Positions 28,099 to 37,160 of a stretch of 64,000 nt of DNA are shown here, one piece after another (the stretch's first letter is position 1; each line of letters starts with the position of its first letter). Made by a program: the position numbers and the translations under genes. This DNA is from Paenibacillus lacisoli. Its GTDB lineage: Bacteria > Bacillota > Bacilli > Paenibacillales > Paenibacillaceae. The notes beneath the pieces are model-generated. The model was not told where the DNA came from. It worked only from the letters and a program-made list of their open reading frames with translations, and ran no database searches. The stretch lies in the NCBI RefSeq assembly GCF_030580655.1, contig NZ_JAUQTB010000010.1, positions 62,001 through 126,000 of the forward strand, written 5' to 3'.

Positions 28099-28229
28099 GA
28101 TCTTCACCCCTTCAAAGAGTATAAAACTCTCAGTTATAGTATTGCTGGTATATGCCCATTTTATTCATTTGCCTGGAGCCTGCCTCTTGCGGCATCCCCT
28201 TGATACAGCAGGTTTATATCTTTTATTAA

Positions 28230-28279
28230 CCAAAAAAGGGATACTCTCTAACAGCCGGGCTGAAGAGAGTATCCCTTTC
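28230..28279 (-). terminator. Terminator of the beta-glucosidase gene
   Basis: AAAGGGATACTCTCT and AGAGAGTATCCCTTT form a 15-bp stem with a 14-base loop, followed on the minus strand by a T-run. It ends the 38-28 kb carbohydrate cluster. Confidence 0.9.
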
Positions 28280-28293
28280 TCGTATCTATTTTA

Positions 28294-29652
28294 TTAGTAA
28301 GGCATATCCGTGCGTGTCTCAATCCAGTTGTTCTTGATGACGTTCTGGTACCAGTAAAAGCTTTCTTTTGGTGTGCGTACAAGTGAACGATAGTCAACAT
28401 GCACGAGGCCAAAACGCATCCGGTAACCTTCTGCCCATTCAAAATTATCCATTAATGACCAGGCCATATACCCTTTGAGGTTGATGCCATCGTTAATCGC
28501 ACGGTGAACTTGAATCATATGCTGCTGCAGATAAGAAATACGCCGGTAGTCGGCTACGGTATCTTTCTCGATACCATCATTAATGCAGGCCCCATTCTCG
28601 GTAATATAGATTGGAACGTTACCGTACTTCTGCAGGTAGTGCAGAACTTCATACAGTCCTCTGGACTCGACAGGCCAGCCGATATCTGTCACGGGCAAGC
28701 CCATGTTCAGCTCTTCCGACTGCAGGACACCCGCCTCCGGATTGTAGCGGTTAACACCCATTGTATAGTAGTTAATCCCAAGCAGATCAATCGGCTGGGA
28801 GATGATCTCCATATCGCCTTCCTGAATCGGTACGGTTGCACCTGCCTGCTCGAACCACTCCACCATAAACTGAGGATAATGGCCTTTATAGATCGGATCC
28901 AGGAACCAGTCCGTATTTAGCGCAATCGTACGATCGCAGGCCTCCTGATCTTCTCTGGATTTGCTGTACGGAACGGCCCATGCCATATTCGGCGCGATAC
29001 CAATCTCTCCTGTTGTTCCAAGCTCGCGAAATTTTTTGACCGCTTTACCGTGAGCGACCAGCAAACCGTGCGCCACATTAATGGACGTCTGCAGATCCTG
29101 GTTACCCGGTGCATGAACGCCCAGAAGGTTGGACAGGAATGCAATACACCATGGCTCATTAAACGTCAGCCAGTAATTAATTTTGCCGCTGAATTCCTTG
29201 AAAATCACTTCCGCATATTTGACAAACGCCTCAACCGTTCTGCGGTTCTCCCAGCCCCCTTCATCCTGAAGCGTCTGTGGCAGATCCCAGTGGTACAGCG
29301 TACAGAACGGCTCAATGCCGGCTTCGAGCAGTTTGTCTACAAAACGATGATAAAAATCCAGTCCCTCGCGGTTGATCTCACCGTCACCGTCTGGAATAAT
29401 GCGAGGCCATGCAATCGAGAACCGGTATGTGTTGATACCGAGTTTTTTCATCAATTCAATATCTTCTTCATAGCGGTGGTAGCTGTCACACGCGATATCT
29501 CCATTATCACCGTTAAATACTTTGCCCGGTGTGCGGGAGAAGGTGTCCCAGATGGACATCCCACGTCCGCCTTCATTATAAGCGCCTTCGATCTGATACG
29601 ATGCTGTTGCAGTGCCCCATTTAAAGTCTTTCGGAAAATGAAAAAAAGTCAT
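28294..29652 (-). CDS. Family 1 beta-glucosidase
   Basis: 452 residues, cytosolic (no signal peptide), full length for GH1. The acid/base Glu is in WLTFNEPWC and the nucleophile in YITENGACIN; the N-terminus FPKDFKWGTATASYQIEGA is typical. It hydrolyses beta-glucosides or beta-galactosides imported by the adjacent ABC system. Start ATG 29652 follows TTAGGAGC. It lies 69 bases after the GH95 gene with no terminator between, so the two are co-transcribed. A phospho-beta-glucosidase role is less likely because the cluster contains an ABC importer, not a PTS. Confidence 0.93.
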   Translation of the reverse strand: MTFFHFPKDFKWGTATASYQIEGAYNEGGRGMSIWDTFSRTPGKVFNGDNGDIACDSYHRYEEDIELMKKLGINTYRFSIAWPRIIPDGDGEINREGLDFYHRFVDKLLEAGIEPFCTLYHWDLPQTLQDEGGWENRRTVEAFVKYAEVIFKEFSGKINYWLTFNEPWCIAFLSNLLGVHAPGNQDLQTSINVAHGLLVAHGKAVKKFRELGTTGEIGIAPNMAWAVPYSKSREDQEACDRTIALNTDWFLDPIYKGHYPQFMVEWFEQAGATVPIQEGDMEIISQPIDLLGINYYTMGVNRYNPEAGVLQSEELNMGLPVTDIGWPVESRGLYEVLHYLQKYGNVPIYITENGACINDGIEKDTVADYRRISYLQQHMIQVHRAINDGINLKGYMAWSLMDNFEWAEGYRMRFGLVHVDYRSLVRTPKESFYWYQNVIKNNWIETRTDMPY

Positions 29653-29721
29653 CGTTCTTCGCTCCTAACTCTTCATATTAATTGTTAATTGCGTGATATT
29701 TAATGCTGCTGCTCAGTCAGC

Positions 29722-32106
29722 TCAGGCTTTGGCATGAAGCACCGCTGTCTGGCCTGCCTCAAGCTGCAGATTCAGCACATAGCCGCCCAGCACCTCGTCT
29801 ACTTGAGATGAGGAGATCCCCTCTGCTGTCATCCGGTCAGACGTACGAATCTGAATCATCCCTGCCCGGTCAACCCGTACAGCAGCCTGTACCAGCCGGC
29901 CCTCCTGCCACTGCATATCCACGGAGCAGCCTCCGCGGGCACGCAGTCCGCGCACACGGCCGCTGTTCCATGCATCCGGCAGGGCGGGCAGCAGATGCAA
30001 TTCATCCAGATGACTCTGCAGCAGCATCTCGGCCATACCGGCTGTACCGCCAAAGTTACCATCGATCTGGAACGGTGGATGCGCGTCAAACAGATTCGGG
30101 TACGTTGACTTGGCGAGCAGCGTCCGTACAAACCTGTATGCGGTCTCGGCATCCAGCAGTCGGGCGTACAAGTTGATCAGCCACGCGCAGCTCCAGCCTG
30201 TGTGACCTCCCCCATGCCGGATCCGCCGTTCCAGACTGACCCGCGCGGCTTCCAGCAGCTCGGGCGTATCGCGACGGTTGATGCGGGACCCGGGATAGAG
30301 GCTGAACAGATGCGAAACATGACGATGCCCCGGCTCACTCTCATCGAAGTCGGTGAACCATTCCTGCAGCTGTCCGTGCCGTCCGACCTGCAGCGGGCTC
30401 AGGCGCTCCAATGCCGACTTGAGCTCATCCGCAAATTCATGATCTGTACCGGCAATAATGGCAGCCTCTATCGTCTGATGGAACAGCTCGGTAATCAGAG
30501 AAATATCCATCGTTGAGGCCATCGAGACGCTGCAAACTTCGCCTTCAGCGGTAAGAAATTTGTTCTCCGGTGACGTGGACGGGGCAGTGACCAGATAACC
30601 CTCCGGGCCTTCTACCAGCCAATCGAGTGCAAATGCTGCTGCCCCTTTGAGAACCGGGTAAGCCCTCTCGATCAGAAACTCCCGGTCATGCGTAAACTGA
30701 TAATGCTCCCACAGATGCGTTGCAAGCCAGATACCACCCATCGGCCAGAATGCCCAGCTTGCATCTCCGCCGCTAGGTCCGGCTGCCCGCCAGATGTCAA
30801 CATTATGGTGGGCAGTCCAGCCTTTGGCCTGATAGAGAAGATTAGCAGCCCGACGACCTGTATGAGATAGGTCTTCAACCAGCTGTATCAGAGGCTCATG
30901 AAGCTCGGATAGGTTGCATACCTCTGCCGGCCAGTAATTCATCTGGGTATTGATGTTCGTAGTAAAATCGCTGTACCAGGGCGGCTCCACAAGGTTGTTC
31001 CAGATTCCCTGCAGATTAGCAGCCTGAGTGCCCGGTCTTGAACTGCCCATGAGCAGGTAACGTCCATAATGGAAGTAAAGTGCCTCCAGAGACGGGTCCT
31101 CTGCTCCATTCTGGTAGGTTGCCAGGCGTTCATCTGTTGGCTGGGTGGTGATCTCACTGCTATTGAGCGAGAACTCAACCCGGTTAAACAGCTCGCGGTG
31201 GTCGGCATAATGGCGTTCACGGATCTTGCTCTCCTCCTGTCTGCGGAGCGTATCCAGACGGAGACGGCACTCATCCGGCAGGGAACGGATCTGGCTTCCC
31301 GGCTGACGGTCATACCCTTCATAATCCGTCACAGCAACCAAAATCATGGTTACGGCGTCGGCACCCGTAATCATGATCCTTCCATCCTGCCGTTCCATCG
31401 TGCCTCCAGAGGTTTGAACAGATAGCGCCATCGCAAAACCGACACCTAATCCTTCTTCATACAGAACGGACTGCGGATGGTCGCGGAAGTAGTTGGTTTC
31501 AATATGCGTGGGTCCGCGCCCCTGCAGTGTAATCACCCCTTGCTCGGAAACAGACGTTTGATAGGGATGCGGACTGTCCAGCCAGATTGTCGTGCTAATG
31601 CTGGCAGGCTGGTCTGCCGTCCAGGTTGTGACCATTGCATGATCAGGCGTACTGATATAAGTCTGCCGGCTGTAGTTCACCCCTGCACTGCTGTAGTTCA
31701 CGGTGTTCAAACCGTCATTCAACAGCAGTTCGCGCTGATAAGCGGTCACCTCACCCAGACCGTCATGACGGATCAGTACATCACCCATCGGCTGATAAGC
31801 CTCTACATCCCGGCCCAGCATACGACGGTTAATGGTGGTCTCTGCTTCCTTGTATTTACCTTCAAAAATCAGTTCCCGCGCTGCTTTCAAATACCGCAGG
31901 CTGTCATAGTTGACGGTATCCCGCGGAAATCCAGACCACAGCGTATCTTCATTCATCTGTATAAGCTCGGTATCCGGTCTGCCGAACACCATCGCTCCCA
32001 GCCTGCCATTCCCCAGCGGCAGCGCTTCTTCCCACACTGCAGCAGGCTGGCGGTACCACAGCTTCCAATCTGGTTGCGGCTGATGGCCGCTCATCCAATT
32101 CTTCAT
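29722..32106 (-). CDS. Family 95 alpha-L-fucosidase
   Basis: 794 residues, cytosolic. The GH95 order is visible: N-terminal beta-sandwich (ALPLGNGRLGAMVFG, then NEDTLWSG), linker, then the (alpha/alpha)6 barrel with GTQAANLQGIWNN and NINTQMNYWPAEVCNL, and HTGWSCAWLINLYARL near the C-terminus. GH95 inverting enzymes release alpha-1,2-linked fucose; some act on galactose instead. ATG 32106 has TGGAG at nine bases and is preferred over ATG 32121. With GH1 downstream and importers upstream, fucosylated plant xyloglucan fragments are a plausible target (inference). Confidence 0.92.
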   Translation of the reverse strand: MKNWMSGHQPQPDWKLWYRQPAAVWEEALPLGNGRLGAMVFGRPDTELIQMNEDTLWSGFPRDTVNYDSLRYLKAARELIFEGKYKEAETTINRRMLGRDVEAYQPMGDVLIRHDGLGEVTAYQRELLLNDGLNTVNYSSAGVNYSRQTYISTPDHAMVTTWTADQPASISTTIWLDSPHPYQTSVSEQGVITLQGRGPTHIETNYFRDHPQSVLYEEGLGVGFAMALSVQTSGGTMERQDGRIMITGADAVTMILVAVTDYEGYDRQPGSQIRSLPDECRLRLDTLRRQEESKIRERHYADHRELFNRVEFSLNSSEITTQPTDERLATYQNGAEDPSLEALYFHYGRYLLMGSSRPGTQAANLQGIWNNLVEPPWYSDFTTNINTQMNYWPAEVCNLSELHEPLIQLVEDLSHTGRRAANLLYQAKGWTAHHNVDIWRAAGPSGGDASWAFWPMGGIWLATHLWEHYQFTHDREFLIERAYPVLKGAAAFALDWLVEGPEGYLVTAPSTSPENKFLTAEGEVCSVSMASTMDISLITELFHQTIEAAIIAGTDHEFADELKSALERLSPLQVGRHGQLQEWFTDFDESEPGHRHVSHLFSLYPGSRINRRDTPELLEAARVSLERRIRHGGGHTGWSCAWLINLYARLLDAETAYRFVRTLLAKSTYPNLFDAHPPFQIDGNFGGTAGMAEMLLQSHLDELHLLPALPDAWNSGRVRGLRARGGCSVDMQWQEGRLVQAAVRVDRAGMIQIRTSDRMTAEGISSSQVDEVLGGYVLNLQLEAGQTAVLHAKA

Positions 32107-32219
32107 TGCTAAAGGCTCCATTCTTCAGGCTGCATTATCATTCAAGAAAAGACCTAAATCGTTTTCGTAAAAACATAAAATGAATGCTCCCTGTTGGCGG
32201 AGCATGATGTAAACGTGCT

Positions 32220-32233
32220 TGTAAGTGCTTTCA
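32220..32233. promoter_or_regulatory. cre-like 14-mer upstream of the GH95 gene
   Basis: TGTAAGTGCTTTCA, identical to 34296-34309. It is cre-like except that the central CG is TG. It lies about 115 bases before the GH95 start, after the terminator of the preceding gene, so it probably marks a local promoter. Confidence 0.5.
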
Positions 32234-32304
32234 GATTAAATTATAGTTCAGGCCTTTTCATTCGTCAATTGGTTTGCTGCGCTTTGACTGCTCCGTTACA
32301 TAAT

Positions 32305-32337
32305 AAAAAAGAAGAAGCCCTGCTAAGGGCTTCTTCT
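32305..32337 (-). terminator. Terminator of the second binding-protein gene
   Basis: AGAAGAAGCCCT and AGGGCTTCTTCT enclose a short loop and are followed on the minus strand by six T. Confidence 0.9.
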
Positions 32338-32350
32338 GGCCTTCTGCTTC

Positions 32351-34048
32351 TTATTTACTTTCCCACAATTCTACTCTGTCTTTAACAAGCTGGGTAAACT
32401 CCTGCTCCATCTTCACAGCGCCGGCTTTATCCAGTTCCGCCAGCATGTTGTCATAGATTGAGTCGAATTTATCCGGGCTTGCGAGAATAGCCTCAGGAAT
32501 CCGTTTGCGTACGATATCCTGTGTTTTTTGGAACGTTACTTCATAGTCGGTTCCGCTAGGAGCTGGCAGGTTGTAAGCTGCGCCCCATCTTTTCAGCGGG
32601 AAGTCTTTTTCACTAGGGAACAGGTCTTTCCAAGTTGTTGCACCATAGCCTTTCAGGGATTCCTTCTCAGCTGCAGTGTAGGAGTTTGTAATCTGTTCCG
32701 GGAAGTTCGTTGTGTAATAGTTGCCTGTTGCATCTTTCACGCCATCGCCATAGTGTGCACTGAAGGTCGTGTACAGCCCGATTCCTGATTCTTTGGTGAA
32801 GTTGGAACTATCGTTGGTCTTGCGTTCTTGTACATCAGCCGGAATGACACGTTTGCCGTTCTCCACTTTGTACTGCTTGCCTTCGATACCCCAGTTCAGC
32901 AGCACTTGGCCTTCATCCGATGCCATCCAGTCGAGGAACTTGATGATCCGGACCGGGTCCTTGGCAGAAGTGGTGATTCCGATACCATAGCCGTCAAGGC
33001 CAGCGGCTTGAAGGGAATGATCTTTGGTATCTTTGGTCAGCTGTACAGGGAAATGAGCGTAAGTATCTTCGTCTTTCCCGGCCGCCTTCAAGGCGTTCTC
33101 ACCATCCTGGTAATCCCATTCCTGATCGATCAGGCCCACGACACGGCCGCTTGCGATTTTAGATTTATATTGGTCGTCTTTTTGTACAAAAGTATCTTTA
33201 TCCAGCAGACCTTCATTATACATGTGGTTCAGCCAGCGGAAATATTCTTTCTCTTCCGGACGCTTGTAGTGAAGCTGCGCTTCCATCGTCTCTGGATCAA
33301 TATAGTATTCACCGTCATCCGGAGCACCTGTGGACAGGAAGGCCGGATTCGTTACAGTGATCATGATTTTCCAGTCATCTGCGTTCAGTGTCAATGGAAT
33401 GGTTGGTTTTCCATCCGTTGTAGGATGTTTCGCTACATACTGCTTGAGGACATTCTCGAAATCCTGCACTGTTTCTACTTTCGGGTAACCCAGTTCTTTC
33501 AGGACCTTGTGCTGAATTTCAAAACCGCCTGTAGCGTCAAAGACCTGTGCCCCTACTCCAACGTTGGTTGGAATCGCATAGATCGCCGGATCTTCCTTGC
33601 TGTATTTGAGACGGTTCATCTGGTCACCGTACACTTTTTTCAGGTTAGGCGCGTATTTGTCGATAAGTTCGGTCATATCGATCATTGCACCTGCATCTAC
33701 CAGTTTGGACAGATTGCCTTTGGCATAGATCAGATCAGGATAGTCACCGCTTGCCGCCATCAGGGAAATTTTATCCTGACCGCCGCCGCTGCCTACATCA
33801 AATTGAGCTTCGATGGTAACGCCGGTCTTTTTTGTAATCTCTTGACCCACGTCATCCTTCATATTGTTCCAGTTCGGGCTCGCATCGGCGCCGAAGAACG
33901 AAATCGTAATCGGGCTTGTATCATTACCGTCCTTGGCGGCCGGTGTGCTGCCAGCATCCTCTTTTCCAGAGTTGGAGCAGCCTGCCGATACGAGCATTGC
34001 ACTCGCCAGCAGCAGCATGGCAAACGTCTTAGGTGTTCTTCCTTTCAT
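32351..34048 (-). CDS. Sugar ABC substrate-binding lipoprotein, downstream copy
   Basis: 565 residues, exported lipoprotein: lipobox LVSAGC after a hydrophobic core, then a Ser/Gly/Asp-rich tether. It is a close paralogue of the protein at 34439-36142, with long shared blocks such as GDQMNRLKYS, EIQHKVLKELGYP and DPVRIIKFLDW/DPVRAIKFLDF, and nearly equal length. It is a LipO-type binder for complex oligosaccharides. Start ATG 34048 follows AAGGGGGG. It is isolated by terminators on both sides and preceded by cre-like sites, so its expression can differ from the copy next to the permeases. Which sugar each binds is unknown. Confidence 0.92.
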   Translation of the reverse strand: MKGRTPKTFAMLLLASAMLVSAGCSNSGKEDAGSTPAAKDGNDTSPITISFFGADASPNWNNMKDDVGQEITKKTGVTIEAQFDVGSGGGQDKISLMAASGDYPDLIYAKGNLSKLVDAGAMIDMTELIDKYAPNLKKVYGDQMNRLKYSKEDPAIYAIPTNVGVGAQVFDATGGFEIQHKVLKELGYPKVETVQDFENVLKQYVAKHPTTDGKPTIPLTLNADDWKIMITVTNPAFLSTGAPDDGEYYIDPETMEAQLHYKRPEEKEYFRWLNHMYNEGLLDKDTFVQKDDQYKSKIASGRVVGLIDQEWDYQDGENALKAAGKDEDTYAHFPVQLTKDTKDHSLQAAGLDGYGIGITTSAKDPVRIIKFLDWMASDEGQVLLNWGIEGKQYKVENGKRVIPADVQERKTNDSSNFTKESGIGLYTTFSAHYGDGVKDATGNYYTTNFPEQITNSYTAAEKESLKGYGATTWKDLFPSEKDFPLKRWGAAYNLPAPSGTDYEVTFQKTQDIVRKRIPEAILASPDKFDSIYDNMLAELDKAGAVKMEQEFTQLVKDRVELWESK

Positions 34049-34253
34049 CTGTGAATCCCCCTTAAAAGTGTTAATTCAAATGACCCTTGCACAAAAAGAA
34101 GTATCCTGAAAAACTTCTGAAGGCACCCGGGAATGAATTTCTTTTACTTCACACTGAAGCTGGGAGAATTCGTTTCAGACCGTTACTAAAGCGTTTTCCA
34201 AACCAACTGCAGCTCTTATTCAAATAGCTACCATCGGTTCGTCTAACAATCTG

Positions 34254-34268
34254 TTAAAACGTTTTCGA
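34254..34268. promoter_or_regulatory. cre-like site upstream of the downstream binding-protein gene
   Basis: The core AAAACGTTTT is a perfect palindrome within TTAAAACGTTTTCGA, matching 12 of 14 positions of a catabolite-responsive element. It lies 206 bases before the start codon. Confidence 0.45.
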
Positions 34269-34295
34269 AAGTGCTTAGTAAAAGAATTGGGATAA

Positions 34296-34309
34296 TGTAA
34301 GTGCTTTCA
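34296..34309. promoter_or_regulatory. cre-like 14-mer upstream of the downstream binding-protein gene
   Basis: TGTAAGTGCTTTCA, the exact sequence found again at 32220-32233 before the GH95 gene. The shared element suggests one regulator for both units. Confidence 0.5.
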
Positions 34310-34392
34310 TAATGGAATTGTAAGCGATTTATTTATGGGTGTCAAGCCATTTCTGGAATGTTTTTCTCCTTAAAATTTATCCAGATAAACGG

Positions 34393-34425
34393 TAAAAAAG
34401 AAGGCTGTTCCGAAGAACAGCCTTC
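34393..34425 (-). terminator. Terminator of the upstream binding-protein gene
   Basis: GAAGGCTGTTC and GAACAGCCTTC around CGAA, followed on the minus strand by six T. It lies 13 bases beyond the stop. Confidence 0.9.
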
Positions 34426-34438
34426 CCTTCTAATTCCC

Positions 34439-36142
34439 TTATTTTACTTCTTTGCCACTCCACAGAGATACTCTGTTTTTAACCAGCTCAGTGTATTGCT
34501 TTTCCATCTCAACAGCGCCCGCTGCATCCAGTTCTTTGATCATGTTATCATAAACACCATCAAATTTATCTGGGGAAGTCAGCACCGCTTCTGGAATACG
34601 TTTGCGGATAATATCTTGTGTTTTTTGGAATGTAACTGCATAGTTAGAGTCGTTTTCTACTGTAATGTTGTAAGCAGCACCCCAAGGTTTAACAGGGAAT
34701 TCATCATCACTTGGCCACAGATCTTTCCAGGTTGTTGCGCCGTAAGCCTTCAAGGTTTCTTTTTCAGGTTCGGAATAACCTGCTACGATTTGCTCAGGGA
34801 AGTTCGTTGTGTAGTAGTTGCCAGTGCTGTCTTTCACACCGTCACCATAATGGCCGCTCAACAGCGAGTACAGACCGATACCTGTTTCTTTTTGGAAATT
34901 AGCATTGTCATTGGATTTCTTGTCTTGAACCTCTTGCGGGATAACACGTTTACCGTTCTCCACGTTGTACTGCTTGCCTTCAATTCCCCAGTTGGTCAGG
35001 ACTTGACCTTCATCAGAAGCAAGGAAATCAAGGAATTTGATTGCACGAACTGGATCTTTACAAGCTGTAGTAATGCCTACGCCATATCCGGACATGAAAC
35101 CGGTATCCTGGAAGTCATGGTTTTTGTATTGATCGGATAATGTAACCGGGAAGTGTGCATAGCTGTTTTCCGGTTTACCGGCAGCTTTCAGTGCATTCTC
35201 AGCATCCTGATAGCCCCACTCCTGGTCAATCAGACCGAGTACACGACCGCTTGCAATTTTAGCTTTATATTGGTCTGTTTTCTGTACGAAGGTATCTTTA
35301 TCAAGCAGGCCTTCATTGTACATTTTGTTCAACCAGCGGAAGTATTCTTTTTCTTCAGGGCGTCTGTAGTGAAGCTGTGCTTCAAATGTCTCCGGATTAA
35401 TGTAATATTCGCCGTCATCCGGTGCACCTGTAGTCTGGAATGCAGGGTTTGTGACCGTGATCATGATTCTCCAGTCATCTGCGTCCAGTGTCAGCGGGAT
35501 CGTTGGCTTTCCGTCAATCGTTGGATGTTTTGCTACATACTGTTTAAGAACGTTCTCATAGTCTTCCAGTGTTTTCACTTCTGGATAACCAAGCTCTTTC
35601 AGCACTTTATGCTGAATTTCAAAACCGCCGCCGGATTCAAAATACTTCTGGTCCACAGCGTTATAGCTTGGAATTACATAAATGGCTTGATCATCGTTGC
35701 TGTATTTCAGACGGTTCATCTGATCTCCATACAGCTTCTTAAGATTAGGAGCATATTGATTGATCAAATCGGTCAGGTCGATCATCGCTCCAGCGTCAAC
35801 CAGCTTGGATACGTCCGCTTTGGCAGATACAAGATCCGGATAGTCACCACTGGCAGCCATCAGGGACAACTTGTCCTGCCCGCCGCCTGTTACGGCAAAT
35901 TCACCATTCAGGGTTACACCTGTTTTTTTGATAATTTCCTGTCCAACTTCGTCCTTCATCTGATTCCAGTTTGGACTTGGATCCGCGCTGAAGAACGAGA
36001 ACGTAATTGGTGAAGTGTCCTTGCTAGTGTCCTTCATATCTGCTGTATCCCCGCTGTTGCTGCCGCCGCCGCAGCCTGCAACGCCTACCAGCGAAGCGGC
36101 CAACACCGGAATCAATGCATATTTGGTAGCTTTTTTAGCCAT
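34439..36142 (-). CDS. Sugar ABC substrate-binding lipoprotein, upstream copy
   Basis: 567 residues, exported lipoprotein with lipobox VGVAGC followed by a Gly/Ser tether. Close paralogue of 32351-34048. It follows the LplC-type permease by 96 bases that contain a small stem-loop, and so is the natural partner of the permease pair. The strongest differences between the copies are in the N-terminal lobe around SYNAVDQKYFES (the other copy reads TNVGVGAQVFDA), a likely ligand-contact region. Start ATG 36142 follows GGGGAGGAAG. Confidence 0.92.
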   Translation of the reverse strand: MAKKATKYALIPVLAASLVGVAGCGGGSNSGDTADMKDTSKDTSPITFSFFSADPSPNWNQMKDEVGQEIIKKTGVTLNGEFAVTGGGQDKLSLMAASGDYPDLVSAKADVSKLVDAGAMIDLTDLINQYAPNLKKLYGDQMNRLKYSNDDQAIYVIPSYNAVDQKYFESGGGFEIQHKVLKELGYPEVKTLEDYENVLKQYVAKHPTIDGKPTIPLTLDADDWRIMITVTNPAFQTTGAPDDGEYYINPETFEAQLHYRRPEEKEYFRWLNKMYNEGLLDKDTFVQKTDQYKAKIASGRVLGLIDQEWGYQDAENALKAAGKPENSYAHFPVTLSDQYKNHDFQDTGFMSGYGVGITTACKDPVRAIKFLDFLASDEGQVLTNWGIEGKQYNVENGKRVIPQEVQDKKSNDNANFQKETGIGLYSLLSGHYGDGVKDSTGNYYTTNFPEQIVAGYSEPEKETLKAYGATTWKDLWPSDDEFPVKPWGAAYNITVENDSNYAVTFQKTQDIIRKRIPEAVLTSPDKFDGVYDNMIKELDAAGAVEMEKQYTELVKNRVSLWSGKEVK

Positions 36143-36206
36143 TGTCTTACTTCCTCCCCTAAGTGTAAAGCGAATAGTATTGTAATTTTCTCTATTGTGA
36201 ATAACA

Positions 36207-36224
36207 GAGCCTCCGGAGAGGCTC
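36207..36224 (-). other. Stem-loop between permease and binding-protein genes
   Basis: GAGCCTC and GAGGCTC around four bases, without a T-run. In ABC operons such stems often protect the downstream binding-protein mRNA, allowing it to exceed the permeases in amount. That role is inferred. Confidence 0.5.
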
Positions 36225-36238
36225 CGGTATTACCTGAA

Positions 36239-37144
36239 TTAAGCTTTAACCGCACCCAATGTCATGCCGCCGACAAAGTATCTTTGCAGGAACGGATACA
36301 CGAGCAGGATCGGTACCGTTACGACAATTGTAATCGCCATCTTGATCGATTCAGGCGAAATTTGCGCCATCTGCTGTGCCATATCGTTCGCATTCCGTGA
36401 AGCACCCGAGCCCTGCTGGGTACTTTGCAGCACCTTCATTAGCTCGTACTGCAGTGTAGTCAGATTCGCTTTGGAACCGTTATACAGGTAAGTTGAGAAC
36501 CACTCATTCCACTGTCCTACCGCCAGGAACAAGGCAATGGTTGCCAGTACCGGCTTACAGAGCGGCAGGATGATTCTCCAATAGATGGTGAAATCATTCG
36601 CGCCATCCAGCTTTGCCGATTCCTGAAGGGCATATGGAAGGCCGTCAATAAAGGAACGGACGACGAATACGTTAAAGGCACTTACCAGACCCGGCAGGAT
36701 GTATACCCAGAACGTACCGATCAGGTTCAGGTCACGCATCAGGATGTAAGTCGGGATCAAACCGCCCGAGAAGTACATCGTCAATGCCAGGAATGTGGAG
36801 ACGAATTTCTTTGCTCTAAAGTCCGGGCGGCTTAGTGTGTACGCAATCATCGACGCACTGAGCAGACCCAGCAGTGTACCTGAAACGGTTCTCAGAATGG
36901 AAATCTTCAAACCGGTCAGCAGACCGCTGTATTGGAAAATTGTTTTGTAATTCTCCAGTGTCAGCTCCCGCGGCCAGATATAAATACCACCTCTGACCGT
37001 ATCCGTCGAATCATTCAGCGAGATGGCGAGTACGTTCAGGAACGGATACAGTGTGACAATCACGACAAGAGACATGAACACAATATTTAATATATCAAAT
37101 AGTCTTTCGGATTTTGTTGCGTTAAATGCTTTATTCGCAGCCAT
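36239..37144 (-). CDS. Carbohydrate ABC transporter permease, LplC type
   Basis: 301 residues with six predicted membrane helices. The EAA loop reads ESAKLDGANDF, and the C-terminus YFVGGMTLGAVKA is characteristic. ATG 37144 follows GAAGGGGGAAG. It lies 16 bases after the LplB-type permease stop, so the pair is one transcript. No ATPase in the cluster; MsmX-type sharing is inferred. Confidence 0.92.
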   Translation of the reverse strand: MAANKAFNATKSERLFDILNIVFMSLVVIVTLYPFLNVLAISLNDSTDTVRGGIYIWPRELTLENYKTIFQYSGLLTGLKISILRTVSGTLLGLLSASMIAYTLSRPDFRAKKFVSTFLALTMYFSGGLIPTYILMRDLNLIGTFWVYILPGLVSAFNVFVVRSFIDGLPYALQESAKLDGANDFTIYWRIILPLCKPVLATIALFLAVGQWNEWFSTYLYNGSKANLTTLQYELMKVLQSTQQGSGASRNANDMAQQMAQISPESIKMAITIVVTVPILLVYPFLQRYFVGGMTLGAVKA

Positions 37145-37160
37145 GATATCTTCCCCCTTC

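Larger units (their letters stand above)
34049..34438. other. Intergenic region between the two binding-protein genes
   Basis: It holds the terminator of the upstream copy (34393-34425), two cre-like elements (34296-34309, 34254-34268) and presumably the promoter of the downstream copy. TGTAAGCGAT at 34319 is a further partial match. No gene. Confidence 0.6.

Noticed and set aside
32828-36013. Plus-strand frames of several hundred residues opposite the two binding proteins
   Set aside because: Both genes throw the same shadow because they are paralogues; the real frames carry lipoboxes and conserved blocks.
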